Source of the DNA: Burkholderia pyrrocinia
GTDB taxonomy: Bacteria > Pseudomonadota > Gammaproteobacteria > Burkholderiales > Burkholderiaceae
DNA length: 64,000 nucleotides
Assembly: GCF_001028665.1 (NCBI RefSeq)
Contig: NZ_CP011503.1
Location: forward strand, 248,001-312,000
Reading direction: 5' to 3'
The position numbers and the translations under genes were made by a program. Below, piece after piece: positions 28,496 to 38,963 of this stretch. The notes beneath the pieces were generated by a model. The model searched no databases and was not told the origin of the DNA. It was given only the letters and a program-made list of their open reading frames with translations. Every line of letters starts with the position of its first letter. The stretch's first letter is position 1.

Positions 28496-29515
28496 TCAGG
28501 CGTTCGTACCCCAATCGAGCACGATCTTGCCGGTGTGCTCGCTGCTTTCCATCAGCGCATGCGCCTGTGCGGCTTCCGCGGCCGGCAGCACGCGATAGAT
28601 CACCGGCTTGATGCGGCCGTCGGCGATCAGCGGCCACACACGCGCCTTCAGTTGCGCGGCGATGCGCGCCTTGAACTCGACCGGACGAGGCCGCAACGTC
28701 GAACCCGTCACCGTCAGCCGGCGCCGCAGGATCTCGCTCAGGTTGACGTCGGCCTTCGCGCCGCCGAGCAGCGCGATCAGCACGAGCCGGCCGCCGTCCG
28801 CGAGCGCGGACAGCTCGCGCGGCACGTACGAGCCCGCCACCATGTCGAGGATCACGTCGACGCCGCGATCGTGCGTCAGCGACTTCACGACCTCGACGAA
28901 GTCTTCGGTCTTGTAGTTGATTGCGCGCTCGGCGCCGAGCGCCTCGCACGCACGACACTTGTCGGCAGTGCCGGCCGTCGCGAACACACGAAAACCGAGC
29001 GCGTGCGCGATCTGGATCGCCGTCACGCCGATGCCGCTCGAGCCGCCCTGCACGAGCAGCGTTTCCTGCTCGCCACCCTCGCCCGCACCGAGCTGCGCGC
29101 GGTCGAACACGTTGCTCCACACGGTGAAGAACGTTTCGGGCAGCGACGCAGCCTCGATATCGGTGAGCCCGTCGGGCACCGGCAGGCATTGCGGCAGCGG
29201 TGCGACCGCATACTCGGCATAACCGCCGCCCGCGAGCAGCGCGCACACGCGATCGCCGAGCTTCAGGCCGAACGGGTTCAGCGCGGCATCCGACAGGTCG
29301 CCACCAACGATCTCGCCCGCGACCTCGAGGCCCGGCAGATCCGACGCGCCCGGCGGCGGCGCATAGGCGCCCTTGCGCTGGAACACGTCGGGCCGGTTCA
29401 CGCCGGAAGCCGCCACCTTGATCAGCACCTCGCCGCGCTTCGGTTCGGGGCGCGGACGCTCCGCGAGCTTCAGCACGTCGGGGGCGCCGAATTCGGTGAT
29501 TTCGATGGCTTTCAT
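28496..29515 (-). CDS. NAD(P)H quinone oxidoreductase, PIG3 type (MDR family)
   Basis: A 339-residue zinc-free medium-chain dehydrogenase/reductase. The GroES-like domain (about 1-120) begins MKAIEITEFGAPDVLKL. A Rossmann domain follows with LLVQGGSSGIGVTAIQIAHA (about 142-161). It lacks the zinc-binding cysteines and matches the PIG3 subgroup (TIGR02824), which reduces quinones with NADPH. ATG 29515 is chosen over a frame extension to 29551 because the family starts at MKAIE. It is located upstream of tpiA and downstream of pnp, with about 140 bp to each neighbour. Confidence 0.9.
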   Translation of the reverse strand: MKAIEITEFGAPDVLKLAERPRPEPKRGEVLIKVAASGVNRPDVFQRKGAYAPPPGASDLPGLEVAGEIVGGDLSDAALNPFGLKLGDRVCALLAGGGYAEYAVAPLPQCLPVPDGLTDIEAASLPETFFTVWSNVFDRAQLGAGEGGEQETLLVQGGSSGIGVTAIQIAHALGFRVFATAGTADKCRACEALGAERAINYKTEDFVEVVKSLTHDRGVDVILDMVAGSYVPRELSALADGGRLVLIALLGGAKADVNLSEILRRRLTVTGSTLRPRPVEFKARIAAQLKARVWPLIADGRIKPVIYRVLPAAEAAQAHALMESSEHTGKIVLDWGTNA

Positions 29516-29663
29516 GGTGAGGGTGGCTCCAGGATCGGAATCGGATGGCACACCCGTGCGCGCGGCACGGGCGCCTCGCCGGCGCTGCTGCGCCGCACAA
29601 CGATGCTACAGAAAAAACGGCCGGCGCGCTTTCGCACTGCCGGCCGTTGGTCCGCCTGCCCGC

Positions 29664-31811
29664 TTACTGCTGCGGCGGCGTGTCCGACTGCGACGCCGCC
29701 GCTGCTTCATTCAGCAGCGCCTTTGCCGACAGACGCACGCGACCCTTCTCGTCCGTCTGGATCACCTTGACCTTGACCTGCTGGCCTTCCTTCAGGTAGT
29801 CGTTGATGTCCTTCACACGCTCGTTGACGATTTCCGAGATGTGCAGCAGGCCGTCCTTGCCCGGCAGCAGGTTCACGATCGCGCCGAAATCGAGCAGCTT
29901 CAGCACCGTGCCTTCGTACACCTGGCCGACTTCGATCTCGGCCGTGATGTTCTCGATGCGCTTCTTCGCTTCGGCCATGCCGTCGCTGTTCGTGCTGGCG
30001 ATCGTCACGACGCCGTCGTCCGAGATGTCGATGGTCGTGCCCGTTTCTTCCGTCAGCGCGCGGATCACCGAACCGCCCTTGCCGATCACGTCGCGGATCT
30101 TTTCCGGGTTGATCTTGATCGTGATCATGCGCGGCGCGAATTCCGACAGTTGCGTGTTCGCACCCGAAACCGCCGACGTCATCTTGCCGAGGATATGCAT
30201 GCGGCCTTCCTTCGCCTGCGCGAGCGCGACCTGCATGATTTCCTTCGTGATGCCCTGGATCTTGATGTCCATCTGCAGCGCGGTCACGCCTTGCTCGGTG
30301 CCCGCGACCTTGAAGTCCATGTCGCCGAGGTGATCTTCGTCGCCGAGGATGTCGGTCAGCACCGCGAACTTGTTGCCTTCGAGGATCAGGCCCATCGCGA
30401 TACCCGCGACGTGCGCCTTCATCGGCACGCCGGCGTCCATCAGCGCGAGGCAGCCGCCGCACACCGATGCCATCGACGACGAACCGTTCGACTCGGTGAT
30501 TTCCGACACGACGCGGATCGAGTAGCCGAATTCGTCGGCGCTCGGCAGGCACTTGACCAGCGCGCGCTTCGCGAGGCGGCCGTGGCCGATTTCGCGGCGC
30601 TTCGGCGAGCCGACGCGGCCCGTTTCGCCGGTCGCGAACGGGGGCATGTTGTAATGGAGCATGAAGCGCTCGCGGTACTCGCCTTCGAGCGCGTCGATGA
30701 TCTGCTCGTCACCCTTCGTGCCGAGCGTCGCGACGACCAGCGCCTGCGTTTCGCCACGCGTGAACAGCGCCGAGCCGTGGGTGCGCGGCAGCACGCCGGT
30801 GCGGATCTCGATCGGGCGCACGGTGCGCGTGTCGCGGCCGTCGATGCGCGGCTCGCCGTTCAGGATCTGCGAACGGACGATCTTTGCCTCGATGTCGAAC
30901 AGGACGTTGCCGACGGTGGCCTTGTCGGCCGCAGCCGTACCGGCTGCCTGCGCGTCTTCCTCGAGCTTCGCCGAAGTCGCCGAGTAGACTTCCTTCAGCT
31001 TCGTCGAGCGAGCCTGCTTGTCGCGGAGCTGGTAAGCGGCGAGCAGGTCGTTCTGTGCCAGCTCGGTCACGCGCGCGATCAGCGCCTCGTTCTTCGGCGC
31101 CGGCTGCCAGTCCCACTCGGGCTTGCCGCCTTCGCGCACCAGTTCGTGGATTGCGTCGATCGCCACTTGCATCTGCTCGTGGCCGAACACCACGGCGCCC
31201 AGCATCACGTCTTCCGACAGCTGGTCGGCTTCCGATTCGACCATCAGCACAGCGCGCTCCGTACCCGCGACGACGAGGTCGAGGCTCGACGCCTTGATCT
31301 GGTCACGCGTCGGGTTCAGCACGTAGGCGTTGTCGATGTACGCGACGCGCGCGGCACCGACCGGGCCGTTGAACGGCAGGCCCGACACGGCGAGCGCAGC
31401 CGATGCGCCGATCAGCGCGGGGATGTCCGCCGGGATTTCCGGGTTCACGGACAGCACGTGGATCACGACCTGGACTTCGTTGTAGAAGCCTTCCGGGAAC
31501 AGCGGGCGCAGCGGACGGTCGATCAGGCGCGACGTCAGCGTCTCGTGCTCCGACGGACGGCCTTCGCGGCGGAAGAAGCCGCCCGGGATCTTGCCGGCCG
31601 AGTAGGTCTTTTCGAGGTAGTCGACGGTCAGCGGGAAGAAGTCCTGACCCGGCTTCGCCGACTTCGCGCCGACGACGGTTGCCAGCACGACGGTGTCTTC
31701 GACGTCGACGATCACGGCGCCGCTTGCCTGGCGAGCGACTTCACCGGTTTCGAGGCGCACCTTGTGCTGGCCCCACTGGAATTCCTTCACGACCTTGTTG
31801 AACATGGACAT
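29664..31811 (-). CDS. pnp: Polyribonucleotide nucleotidyltransferase (PNPase)
   Basis: A 715-residue 3'-to-5' phosphorolytic exoribonuclease of the RNA degradosome. Two RNase PH domains (about 10-230 and 310-550) are joined by an alpha-helical linker; [20 protein letters not shown] lies at about 82-101 and the active-site segment [20 protein letters not shown] at about 382-401. KH (about 555-615) and S1 (about 625-695) RNA-binding domains follow. ATG 31811 is used, with AAAGGAG 6 nt before it; a frame extension to 31856 overlaps that site. It lies downstream of rpsO, and a long hairpin in the spacer may be an RNase III site as in the E. coli rpsO-pnp leader. Confidence 0.96.
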   Translation of the reverse strand: MSMFNKVVKEFQWGQHKVRLETGEVARQASGAVIVDVEDTVVLATVVGAKSAKPGQDFFPLTVDYLEKTYSAGKIPGGFFRREGRPSEHETLTSRLIDRPLRPLFPEGFYNEVQVVIHVLSVNPEIPADIPALIGASAALAVSGLPFNGPVGAARVAYIDNAYVLNPTRDQIKASSLDLVVAGTERAVLMVESEADQLSEDVMLGAVVFGHEQMQVAIDAIHELVREGGKPEWDWQPAPKNEALIARVTELAQNDLLAAYQLRDKQARSTKLKEVYSATSAKLEEDAQAAGTAAADKATVGNVLFDIEAKIVRSQILNGEPRIDGRDTRTVRPIEIRTGVLPRTHGSALFTRGETQALVVATLGTKGDEQIIDALEGEYRERFMLHYNMPPFATGETGRVGSPKRREIGHGRLAKRALVKCLPSADEFGYSIRVVSEITESNGSSSMASVCGGCLALMDAGVPMKAHVAGIAMGLILEGNKFAVLTDILGDEDHLGDMDFKVAGTEQGVTALQMDIKIQGITKEIMQVALAQAKEGRMHILGKMTSAVSGANTQLSEFAPRMITIKINPEKIRDVIGKGGSVIRALTEETGTTIDISDDGVVTIASTNSDGMAEAKKRIENITAEIEVGQVYEGTVLKLLDFGAIVNLLPGKDGLLHISEIVNERVKDINDYLKEGQQVKVKVIQTDEKGRVRLSAKALLNEAAAASQSDTPPQQ

Positions 31812-31910
31812 GGTTGCTCCTTTGAATGCATGCATTTCATTCGCCGCGCCGGCCATCCCGCGCGGCGGCGTCGCGACCGAATCACCCGGAGCAAGGTGTG
31901 TTTTTTATGC

Positions 31911-31949
31911 CATTCCAGCGCGGCGCTCGTGCAGCGACGCGCTGGAATG
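31911..31949 (-). ncRNA. Long hairpin in rpsO-pnp spacer (possible RNase III site)
   Basis: Perfect 12-bp arms CATTCCAGCGCG/CGCGCTGGAATG enclose an inner CGCT/AGCG helix. On the minus strand it is in the leader of pnp, 100 nt before the start. In E. coli, RNase III cuts such a stem and lets PNPase control its own mRNA; this role is inferred from position. There is no T-run after it on the minus strand, so termination is unlikely. Confidence 0.55.
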
Positions 31950-32040
31950 ACACAAATCCCGACTCCGGCATCAGCCGTTCCGGCCATCCGGCGCCAACGT
32001 GCCGGACAGCCTGCGATGCGTGTGACGCTACGCACCGCGC

Positions 32041-32079
32041 AAAAACAAAATGCCTGCATCAGCGGACTGACACAGGCAT
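32041..32079 (-). terminator. Rho-independent terminator after rpsO
   Basis: On the minus strand ATGCCTGTGTCAG pairs with CTGATGCAGGCAT around TCCG and is followed by TTTTGTTTTT. It begins 24 nt after the rpsO stop. It may be partial, letting some transcripts run into pnp. Confidence 0.8.
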
Positions 32080-32102
32080 CTTGCTGGCGGCAATCGCCTC
32101 GA

Positions 32103-32372
32103 TTACTTACGCAGACCCAGCTTCTCGATCAGTGCGCGGTAACGGTCGGCATCCTTGCCCTTGAGGTAGTCGAGCAGCTTGCGGCGGCGGCTAACCATGC
32201 GCAGCAGGCCGCGGCGGCTGTGGTGATCCTTCGCGTGGGTCTTGAAGTGACCCGTCAGTTCGACGATACGTGCGGTCAGCAGTGCGACCTGGACTTCGGG
32301 CGACCCCGTGTCGTTGGTACCGCGGGCGAACTGAGCAACGACTTCCGACTTCTTGATATCTGCAACAGACAT
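32103..32372 (-). CDS. rpsO: 30S ribosomal protein S15
   Basis: An 89-residue ribosomal protein of standard length that binds the central domain of 16S rRNA early in 30S assembly. [19 protein letters not shown] (about 39-57) with the rRNA-binding His-Ser-Arg residues and [13 protein letters not shown] (about 62-74) are diagnostic. An extended -10 (TGTTACAAT, 32442-32447) lies upstream. The mRNA leader of about 65 nt could host the S15 autoregulatory structure, but I cannot confirm a fold by eye. Confidence 0.97.
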   Translation of the reverse strand: MSVADIKKSEVVAQFARGTNDTGSPEVQVALLTARIVELTGHFKTHAKDHHSRRGLLRMVSRRRKLLDYLKGKDADRYRALIEKLGLRK

Positions 32373-32441
32373 GTGATTTCCTTTCTAACTGAACAGGCGG
32401 ACACGGAAGAATGGCCGTGCCGTGACTTACAACCGGCGGGC

Positions 32442-32447
32442 ATTGTA
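32442..32447 (-). promoter_or_regulatory. Candidate rpsO promoter, extended -10
   Basis: On the minus strand TGTTACAAT is an extended -10 element located 70 nt upstream of the rpsO start. No consensus -35 is seen. Confidence 0.5.
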
Positions 32448-32478
32448 ACACAACTCCCCACCGTTCCTACCGCCCCTG

Positions 32479-33738
32479 TCACGGGCGCGTCATCGAACAG
32501 GTCGACGGCATTTCCGTGCGCTGCGCCGGCACCGCGAGCACCGTCCGGAAACCGTAGCCCGAACCCTCGTTGTCGAAGCGCACGCCCGGCGTGCCGGCCT
32601 TGTCCATCTCCATCACATAAAGGGGCTGGATCAACTGATGATCCTGTGCGCGCATCCGCGACGCATGGAAGCCGTCGTCGAACGACAGGCCCTCGAGCGC
32701 ACGCGCGACCGCGGCAGGGTCGGCCGCCCCCGCGCGGTTCATCGCGGCGGCCAGCATCTCGATCATCAGGCTCATCCGCCGCACCGGATAGTCGTCCCGC
32801 GCGGTCGGAAAACGGGTTCGGAATGCGCGGTAGAACGCGTCCGATTTCGCGCCGCCCGCGTTCGGGTGCCAGTCGGCCACGGCCACGACCCGCCCGACCC
32901 CGGCATCGCCGAGCGCGGCCGGCGCGCCGAGGCTGTTGCCGTAGAACGTATAGAACGTCGCATTCAGCCCCTGCTCGCGCGCCGCCTTCACGAGCAGCGT
33001 GAGGTCGTTGCCCCAGTTGCCGGTCACGACGGCGTCCGCGCCGCTCGCGCGGATCTTCGCGATATACGGCGAGAAATCCTTGATCCGGCCGATCGGGTGG
33101 AATTCGTCGCCGGCGATCGTCACGTCCGGGCGCCGCGCGGCCAGCGCCTGCCGCGCGAGCGTGCTGACGTCATGGCCGAAGCTGTAGTCCTGGTTCAGCA
33201 GATAGACCTTGCGCAGCGCGCGGTCGCGCGCCATCACGTCCGCGAGCGCGGCCATCCGCATCCCCGCGTGCGCATCGAAGCGGAAATGCCAGAAACTGCA
33301 GCGCGCGCCGGTCAGCGCCGGATCGTCGGCCGAATAGTTGAGGAACAGCATCCGGTTGTCCGGGTCGCGTGCGTTCAGCTTGTCGAGCGCCGCGACGAGC
33401 GCGGCCGCGACGGCCGAACTGTTGCCCTGCGCGACGAAACCGATATGCCGGTCCGCGGCCGCGCGCAACTGCACGAGCGCCTCTTCCGGGCTGCCCTTGC
33501 TGTCGAGCACGACGAGCTCGAGCGGATGTGCGCCGTCGCGCAGCTTCACGCCGCCTGCCGCGTTGACCTGCTCGACGCCGAAGCGCAGATTGCGCTCGAC
33601 TGCCGCGCCCGCGTTCGCGAACGGGCCCGACATCCCTTCGATCAGCGCGATCCGCACCGGCTCGCCGCCGGCAAACGCGGACGACACCAGCATCCACCCC
33701 GCGCTCAATGCGAGCGCGCACCGCTTCCATCCCTGCAT
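32479..33738 (-). CDS. ABC transporter substrate-binding protein (branched-chain amino acid type)
   Basis: A 419-residue periplasmic binding protein with a signal peptide (MQGWKRCALALSAGWMLVSSAFA, cleavage after residue 23). Domain features of the Leu/Ile/Val-binding family (Peripla_BP_6) include VRIALIEGMSGPFANAG (about 28-44) and YLLNQDYSFGHD (about 195-206). The ligand may be an amino acid, amide or urea-type compound. No permease or ATPase gene is adjacent, so it is an orphan that must use components encoded elsewhere. The start overlaps no neighbour; its divergent neighbour is a lipoprotein gene 170 bp away. Confidence 0.88.
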   Translation of the reverse strand: MQGWKRCALALSAGWMLVSSAFAGGEPVRIALIEGMSGPFANAGAAVERNLRFGVEQVNAAGGVKLRDGAHPLELVVLDSKGSPEEALVQLRAAADRHIGFVAQGNSSAVAAALVAALDKLNARDPDNRMLFLNYSADDPALTGARCSFWHFRFDAHAGMRMAALADVMARDRALRKVYLLNQDYSFGHDVSTLARQALAARRPDVTIAGDEFHPIGRIKDFSPYIAKIRASGADAVVTGNWGNDLTLLVKAAREQGLNATFYTFYGNSLGAPAALGDAGVGRVVAVADWHPNAGGAKSDAFYRAFRTRFPTARDDYPVRRMSLMIEMLAAAMNRAGAADPAAVARALEGLSFDDGFHASRMRAQDHQLIQPLYVMEMDKAGTPGVRFDNEGSGYGFRTVLAVPAQRTEMPSTCSMTRP

Positions 33739-33907
33739 CGGCTACCTACCCTTCAATCTGCCCGAGAAGCGCGGATCATAGGCCGGCGCCCCTGCCGGCC
33801 GCAAGCGCGGCAGCGCCGGCGATCCGGACCGATTTTTTCTGCACGATGTGCCGTCGCTCGCCGTCCGTGATACAACGGGACTTGTTTCCGTATTCTGGAG
33901 AATCCCC

Positions 33908-34420
33908 ATGCGCATACGCATTCCCGCGCGCCTGCCGGTGCTGTTCGCCTGTGCCGCCGCGCTGCTGGCCGGTTGCGCACAACCGTGGCAGCAATACCAG
34001 GCCGGCCAGGACGAGTCGGCGATCGTCGCGCGCATGGGCCCGCCGCGCGAGATCTACGACCTGCCCGGCGGCGGCAAACGCCTGATGTGGCCGACCCAGC
34101 CGATGGGCGAGGTCACGGTCGCGGCCGACGTCGACGCGGCCCACAAGATCGTCAACGTGCGCCAGGTGCTGCAGCCGAGCGAGTTCTATCGTGCGGAGAT
34201 CGGCAAGTGGACGAAGACCGATGTCCTCGTCAATTTCGGACGCCCCGTCGAGACGTCCTACTTCCCGCTGATGAAGCGCGAGGTGTGGACGTACCGGTAT
34301 CTCGAGGACAACGTCTGGTACATGATGTACAGCTTCTACTTCGATCCGCAGGGCATCCTTCGCATCACGCAGAAAACGCCGGACCCGCTGCACGATCCCG
34401 ATCGCCGCAACCTGTTCTGA
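33908..34420 (+). CDS. Putative outer-membrane lipoprotein, SmpA/BamE-like repeats
   Basis: A 170-residue protein with a lipoprotein signal peptide: a positively charged N-terminus, a hydrophobic core and the lipobox LLAGC with lipidated C23. The mature part shows two similar segments, ESAIVARMGPPREIYDLPGG (about 38-57) and KTDVLVNFGRPVETSYFP (about 102-119), each followed by a Trp/Tyr strand (LMW and VWTYRY). This looks like two copies of the BamE/SmpA-type helix-turn-GxP motif. The function is unknown. ATG 33908 starts the signal peptide and CTGGAG lies upstream. It ends at a strong terminator. Confidence 0.82.
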   Translation: MRIRIPARLPVLFACAAALLAGCAQPWQQYQAGQDESAIVARMGPPREIYDLPGGGKRLMWPTQPMGEVTVAADVDAAHKIVNVRQVLQPSEFYRAEIGKWTKTDVLVNFGRPVETSYFPLMKREVWTYRYLEDNVWYMMYSFYFDPQGILRITQKTPDPLHDPDRRNLF

Positions 34421-34449
34421 CCGATTACGCATTTACGCGCAACTTTCAC

Positions 34450-34496
34450 AATGGCCATTCACGAATTATTGCGTGAATGGCCATTTCCTTTTTTCC
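34450..34496 (+). terminator. Rho-independent terminator after the lipoprotein gene
   Basis: A perfect 14-bp stem, AATGGCCATTCACG with CGTGAATGGCCATT, encloses an AATTATTG loop and is followed by TCCTTTTTTCC. Confidence 0.88.
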
Positions 34497-34802
34497 GCCA
34501 CCCGATTAATTCAGAAAATATGACGGAAATCTTTTCCGATCGATGACATTCCGATGGCAGCACGCTGAAATCCCCGTCATGCGGGCCTTTGCGTGGAAAC
34601 AGGCAGGCGCAATGCATGTCATGCGTTGGGTTGGTGCACGCAATGCACTACGCCAAATCAATTTGAAACAATTTGTTTCAACGCCCCCGGAATGCTAGGG
34701 CATACCCCTAATATCAGTCCAAATTCAACCTTTCAGTTTAGAAAGACTCCTGTTGCGCCATTTCCGTCGATATTTATTTGCCTTTATCATAAAGGAGTCC
34801 TC
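34497..34802 (+). promoter_or_regulatory. AT-rich control region of the carbonic anhydrase gene, with operator-like palindrome
   Basis: This 306-bp stretch has no gene and is clearly richer in A/T than its neighbours. It contains an 8-3-8 inverted repeat, TTGAAACA-ATT-TGTTTCAA (34663-34681), that looks like a dimeric regulator site. A smaller repeat, GTGCA-CGCAA-TGCAC, lies at about 34636-34650. The ribosome site AAAGGAG (34791-34797) precedes the start of the carbonic anhydrase gene. I see no clear -35/-10 pair. Confidence 0.5.
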
Positions 34803-35444
34803 ATGAATCGCCCCAAGAGCATGCTGGTTGCCAACATCGCGTGGGCCCGCGAGACGCGCGAACACATGCCCGGCTTTTTCGACGCGCTCGCGCGCGGCCA
34901 GAATCCGCGCGTGCTGTGGATCGGCTGCTCGGACAGCCGCGTGCCGGCCGAAACCATCACGCACTGCGCACCCGGCGAGCTGTTCGTTCATCGCAACATC
35001 GCGAACCTGTTCCATCCCGACGACGACAATTCCGCCAGCGTGCTCGAGTACGCGGTGCGCGTGCTGCAGGTCGACCACGTGATCGTGTGCGGGCACTACG
35101 GGTGCGGCGGCGTGCGCGCGTCGCTGCTGCCGCCACCGTCCGACCTGCCGCACGTCGCGCGCCGCATCGCGCCGCTCTGCGCGCTCGCGCGGCGCAATCG
35201 CGACACGCTCGACGGTCTCGACGACACGGCCGCCGCCGACCGCCTCGCCGAGCTGAACGTGCTCGAACAGGTACGGCTGCTGCGCGCATCGCCGATCGTG
35301 CGCGGCCGGGAACGGCCGCCGCTCGTGCACGGCTGGATCTTTTCGCTCGCCGACGGCCGCCTGCTGGAACTCGATTCCGGCTACACGACACCGCCCGCCG
35401 ACGTCGAACCCGTGCAGGCCGCAACGGCCGCCGCGCTCGGCTGA
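34803..35444 (+). CDS. can: Beta-class carbonic anhydrase
   Basis: A 213-residue zinc enzyme interconverting CO2 and bicarbonate. The zinc ligands C42, H98 and C101 and the catalytic dyad D44-R46 are visible in CSDSRVPAE and CGHYGCGGVRA. The length fits the bacterial Can family. ATG 34803 follows AAAGGAG by 5 nt; longer frames extend into an AT-rich region without carbonic anhydrase sequence. A SulP-type transporter gene starts 33 bp downstream, so the two are probably cotranscribed, suggesting joint handling of bicarbonate. Confidence 0.93.
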   Translation: MNRPKSMLVANIAWARETREHMPGFFDALARGQNPRVLWIGCSDSRVPAETITHCAPGELFVHRNIANLFHPDDDNSASVLEYAVRVLQVDHVIVCGHYGCGGVRASLLPPPSDLPHVARRIAPLCALARRNRDTLDGLDDTAAADRLAELNVLEQVRLLRASPIVRGRERPPLVHGWIFSLADGRLLELDSGYTTPPADVEPVQAATAAALG

Positions 35445-35477
35445 TTCCCCCCTTACGCCAATGAAATCGCCCCAACC

Positions 35478-37028
<1,551 letters not shown>

Positions 37029-37042
37029 GCGGCAGATGAAAC

Positions 37043-37077
37043 AACGCCCCGGCGGCGCAGGGCCGCACGGGGCGTTT
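37043..37077. terminator. Terminator between sulP and leuA
   Basis: AACGCCCCG pairs with CGGGGCGTT around a GC-rich 16-nt loop. The short T-run (TTT) follows on the plus strand, and AAC...GTT gives a weak one on the minus strand, so it may serve both convergent genes. Confidence 0.6.
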
Positions 37078-37099
37078 CGTGATGCGCTGCGCGCGGCGC

Positions 37100-38644
37100 T
37101 TACGAGCGCTGCGGGTTGAGCTTGTCGTCCTTCGAATGCAGCTTGTTCAGCGCGGAGATGTACGCCTTCGCGGACGCGGCGACGATGTCCGGATCGGTAC
37201 CGACGCCGTTGACGATCCGCCCGCTCTTCGACAGCCGGACGGTCACTTCGCCCTGCGCCTGCGTGCCGGTCGTGATTGCGTTCACCGAGTACAGCAGCAG
37301 TTCGGAACCGCTGCCGACTTCGCCTTCGATCGCGTTGAACGTCGCGTCGACCGGACCGTTGCCGCGCGCCTCGCCGGTCACTTCCTTGCCTTCGACCGCG
37401 AACACGATTTTCGCCTGCGGCTGCTCGCCCGTCTCCGAACGCTGCGACAGCGACACGAACTTGAAGTGTTCCTGCTCGTGCGCGAATGCCGATTCCTCGG
37501 ACACGATCGCGATGATGTCCTCGTCGAAGATCTCGGCCTTGCGGTCGGCGAGATCCTTGAAGCGCATGAACGCGGCGTTCAGTTCCGCTTCGCTGTCGAG
37601 CGACACGCCGAGTTCCTGCAGGCGCTGCTTGAACGCATTGCGGCCCGACAGCTTGCCGAGCACGATCTTGTTCGCGGACCAGCCCACGTCTTCCGCACGC
37701 ATGATCTCGTAGGTGTCGCGCGCCTTCAGCACGCCGTCCTGATGGATGCCCGACGCGTGCGCGAACGCGTTCGCGCCGACCACCGCCTTGTTCGGCTGCA
37801 CGACGAAACCGGTGATCTGCGACACGAGCTTCGACGTCGGCACGATCTGCGTCGTGTCGATGCCGACGTCGAGGCCGAAGTAGTCCTTGCGGGTCTTCAC
37901 CGCCATCACGATTTCCTCGAGCGACGTGTTGCCCGCGCGCTCGCCGAGACCGTTGATCGTGCACTCGACCTGACGCGCGCCGCCGATCTTCACGCCGGCG
38001 AGGGAGTTCGCGACGGCCATCCCGAGGTCGTTATGGCAGTGCACGGAGAAGATCGCCTTGTCCGAGTTCGGAATGCGCTCGCGCAGCGTCTTCACGAGGT
38101 TGCCGTAGAGCTCGGGCACGCCGTAGCCGACCGTGTCGGCGATGTTGATCGTCGTCGCGCCTTCGGCGATCACGGCTTCCAGCACGCGGCACAGGAAATC
38201 AAGGTCGGAACGGCTGCCGTCTTCCGGCGAAAACTCGACGTTGTCGGTGAACTTGCGCGCGAAACGCACCGCGAGGCGCGCCTGCTCGAACACCTGGTCG
38301 GGCGTCATCCGCAGCTTCTTTTCCATGTGCAGCGGCGACGTCGCGATGAACGTGTGGATCCGGAAGCTGTTGGCCGGCTTCAGTGCGTCGGCCGCACGCT
38401 GGATGTCCTTGTCGTTGGCCCGGGCCAGCGAGCAGATCGTGCTGTCCTTCACGAGACCGGCGATCGTGTGGATCGCATCGAAATCGCCGTTCGAGCTGGC
38501 CGCGAAACCGGCCTCGATCACGTCGACCTTCATCCGCTCGAGATGCTTCGCGATGCGGATTTTCTCTTCCTTCGTCATCGACGCGCCGGGCGATTGCTCG
38601 CCGTCACGCAACGTCGTATCGAAAATGATCAGCTTGTCTGTCAT
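37100..38644 (-). CDS. leuA: 2-isopropylmalate synthase
   Basis: A 514-residue enzyme joining acetyl-CoA and 2-oxoisovalerate in the first committed step of leucine synthesis. The N-terminal TIM barrel has [15 protein letters not shown] (about 9-23), with the metal and substrate Arg-Asp pair, [19 protein letters not shown] (about 200-218) with the His ligands, and NGLGERAGN (about 230-238). The C-terminal ~130 residues are the leucine-binding LeuA dimer domain, so feedback inhibition is expected. A separate promoter and a leucine-rich leader peptide lie upstream at 38748-38864. Confidence 0.96.
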   Translation of the reverse strand: MTDKLIIFDTTLRDGEQSPGASMTKEEKIRIAKHLERMKVDVIEAGFAASSNGDFDAIHTIAGLVKDSTICSLARANDKDIQRAADALKPANSFRIHTFIATSPLHMEKKLRMTPDQVFEQARLAVRFARKFTDNVEFSPEDGSRSDLDFLCRVLEAVIAEGATTINIADTVGYGVPELYGNLVKTLRERIPNSDKAIFSVHCHNDLGMAVANSLAGVKIGGARQVECTINGLGERAGNTSLEEIVMAVKTRKDYFGLDVGIDTTQIVPTSKLVSQITGFVVQPNKAVVGANAFAHASGIHQDGVLKARDTYEIMRAEDVGWSANKIVLGKLSGRNAFKQRLQELGVSLDSEAELNAAFMRFKDLADRKAEIFDEDIIAIVSEESAFAHEQEHFKFVSLSQRSETGEQPQAKIVFAVEGKEVTGEARGNGPVDATFNAIEGEVGSGSELLLYSVNAITTGTQAQGEVTVRLSKSGRIVNGVGTDPDIVAASAKAYISALNKLHSKDDKLNPQRS

Positions 38645-38747
38645 GGGGGGGCTCCAGGGCTCTTTATACGGAAGTCAAACGTAATGAGATCGCGCCACCG
38701 CTGGCGACGCTCAACAACAGACGAAGCTTGACGGAGGGCGAGAACGG

Positions 38748-38828
38748 TCAGCGCGGCAGGCGCGCCAACGCTAGCGCGCGTAGCGGCGCACCGGCTAGAA
38801 GGAGGGAGAGGCGGGAAAATGCAGTCAT
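38748..38828 (-). CDS. Putative leucine-rich leader peptide upstream of leuA
   Basis: A 26-codon frame from ATG 38828 to TGA 38748: MTAFSRLSLLLAGAPLRALA then LARLPR. Eight of 26 residues are leucine, using CTC, CTC, CTT, CTA, CTA, CTA, TTG and CTG. CTA, CTT and TTG are rare in this GC-rich genome, as expected for a ribosome-stalling leader. The ATG lies just 7 nt after a consensus-like -10, so the mRNA would be leaderless or nearly so. It sits 104 nt upstream of leuA. A GC-rich stem (GCGTCGCC/GGTGGCGC) follows, but I see no clear T-run terminator, so the attenuation mechanism is unproven. Confidence 0.5.
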   Translation of the reverse strand: MTAFSRLSLLLAGAPLRALALARLPR

Positions 38829-38835
38829 GCCGAAG

Positions 38836-38864
38836 ACTATAGCGGCATTCCGTTGGGCGCGCAA
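38836..38864 (-). promoter_or_regulatory. Sigma-70 promoter of leuA
   Basis: On the minus strand TTGCGC (-35, 38859-38864) and TATAGT (-10, 38836-38841) are exactly 17 bp apart. The start point should fall within a few bases of the leader peptide ATG at 38828, giving a leuA transcript with an about 185-nt leader. Confidence 0.75.
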
Positions 38865-38915
38865 TCGGACGGCACCCCGGGTTCCGGCTGCCCCCGTTCG
38901 AAAAAGGGGCAAATG

Positions 38916-38942
38916 AAAACGGCGGCCCCGAGGCCGCCGTTT
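38916..38942 (-). terminator. Rho-independent terminator after pssA
   Basis: AAACGGCGGCC and GGCCGCCGTTT pair around a four-base loop; on the minus strand the stem is followed by TTCATTT. It ends the ilvI-to-pssA transcript before the leuA promoter. Confidence 0.75.
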
Positions 38943-38963
38943 CCGGGCAGATCGCGCGTCAGG

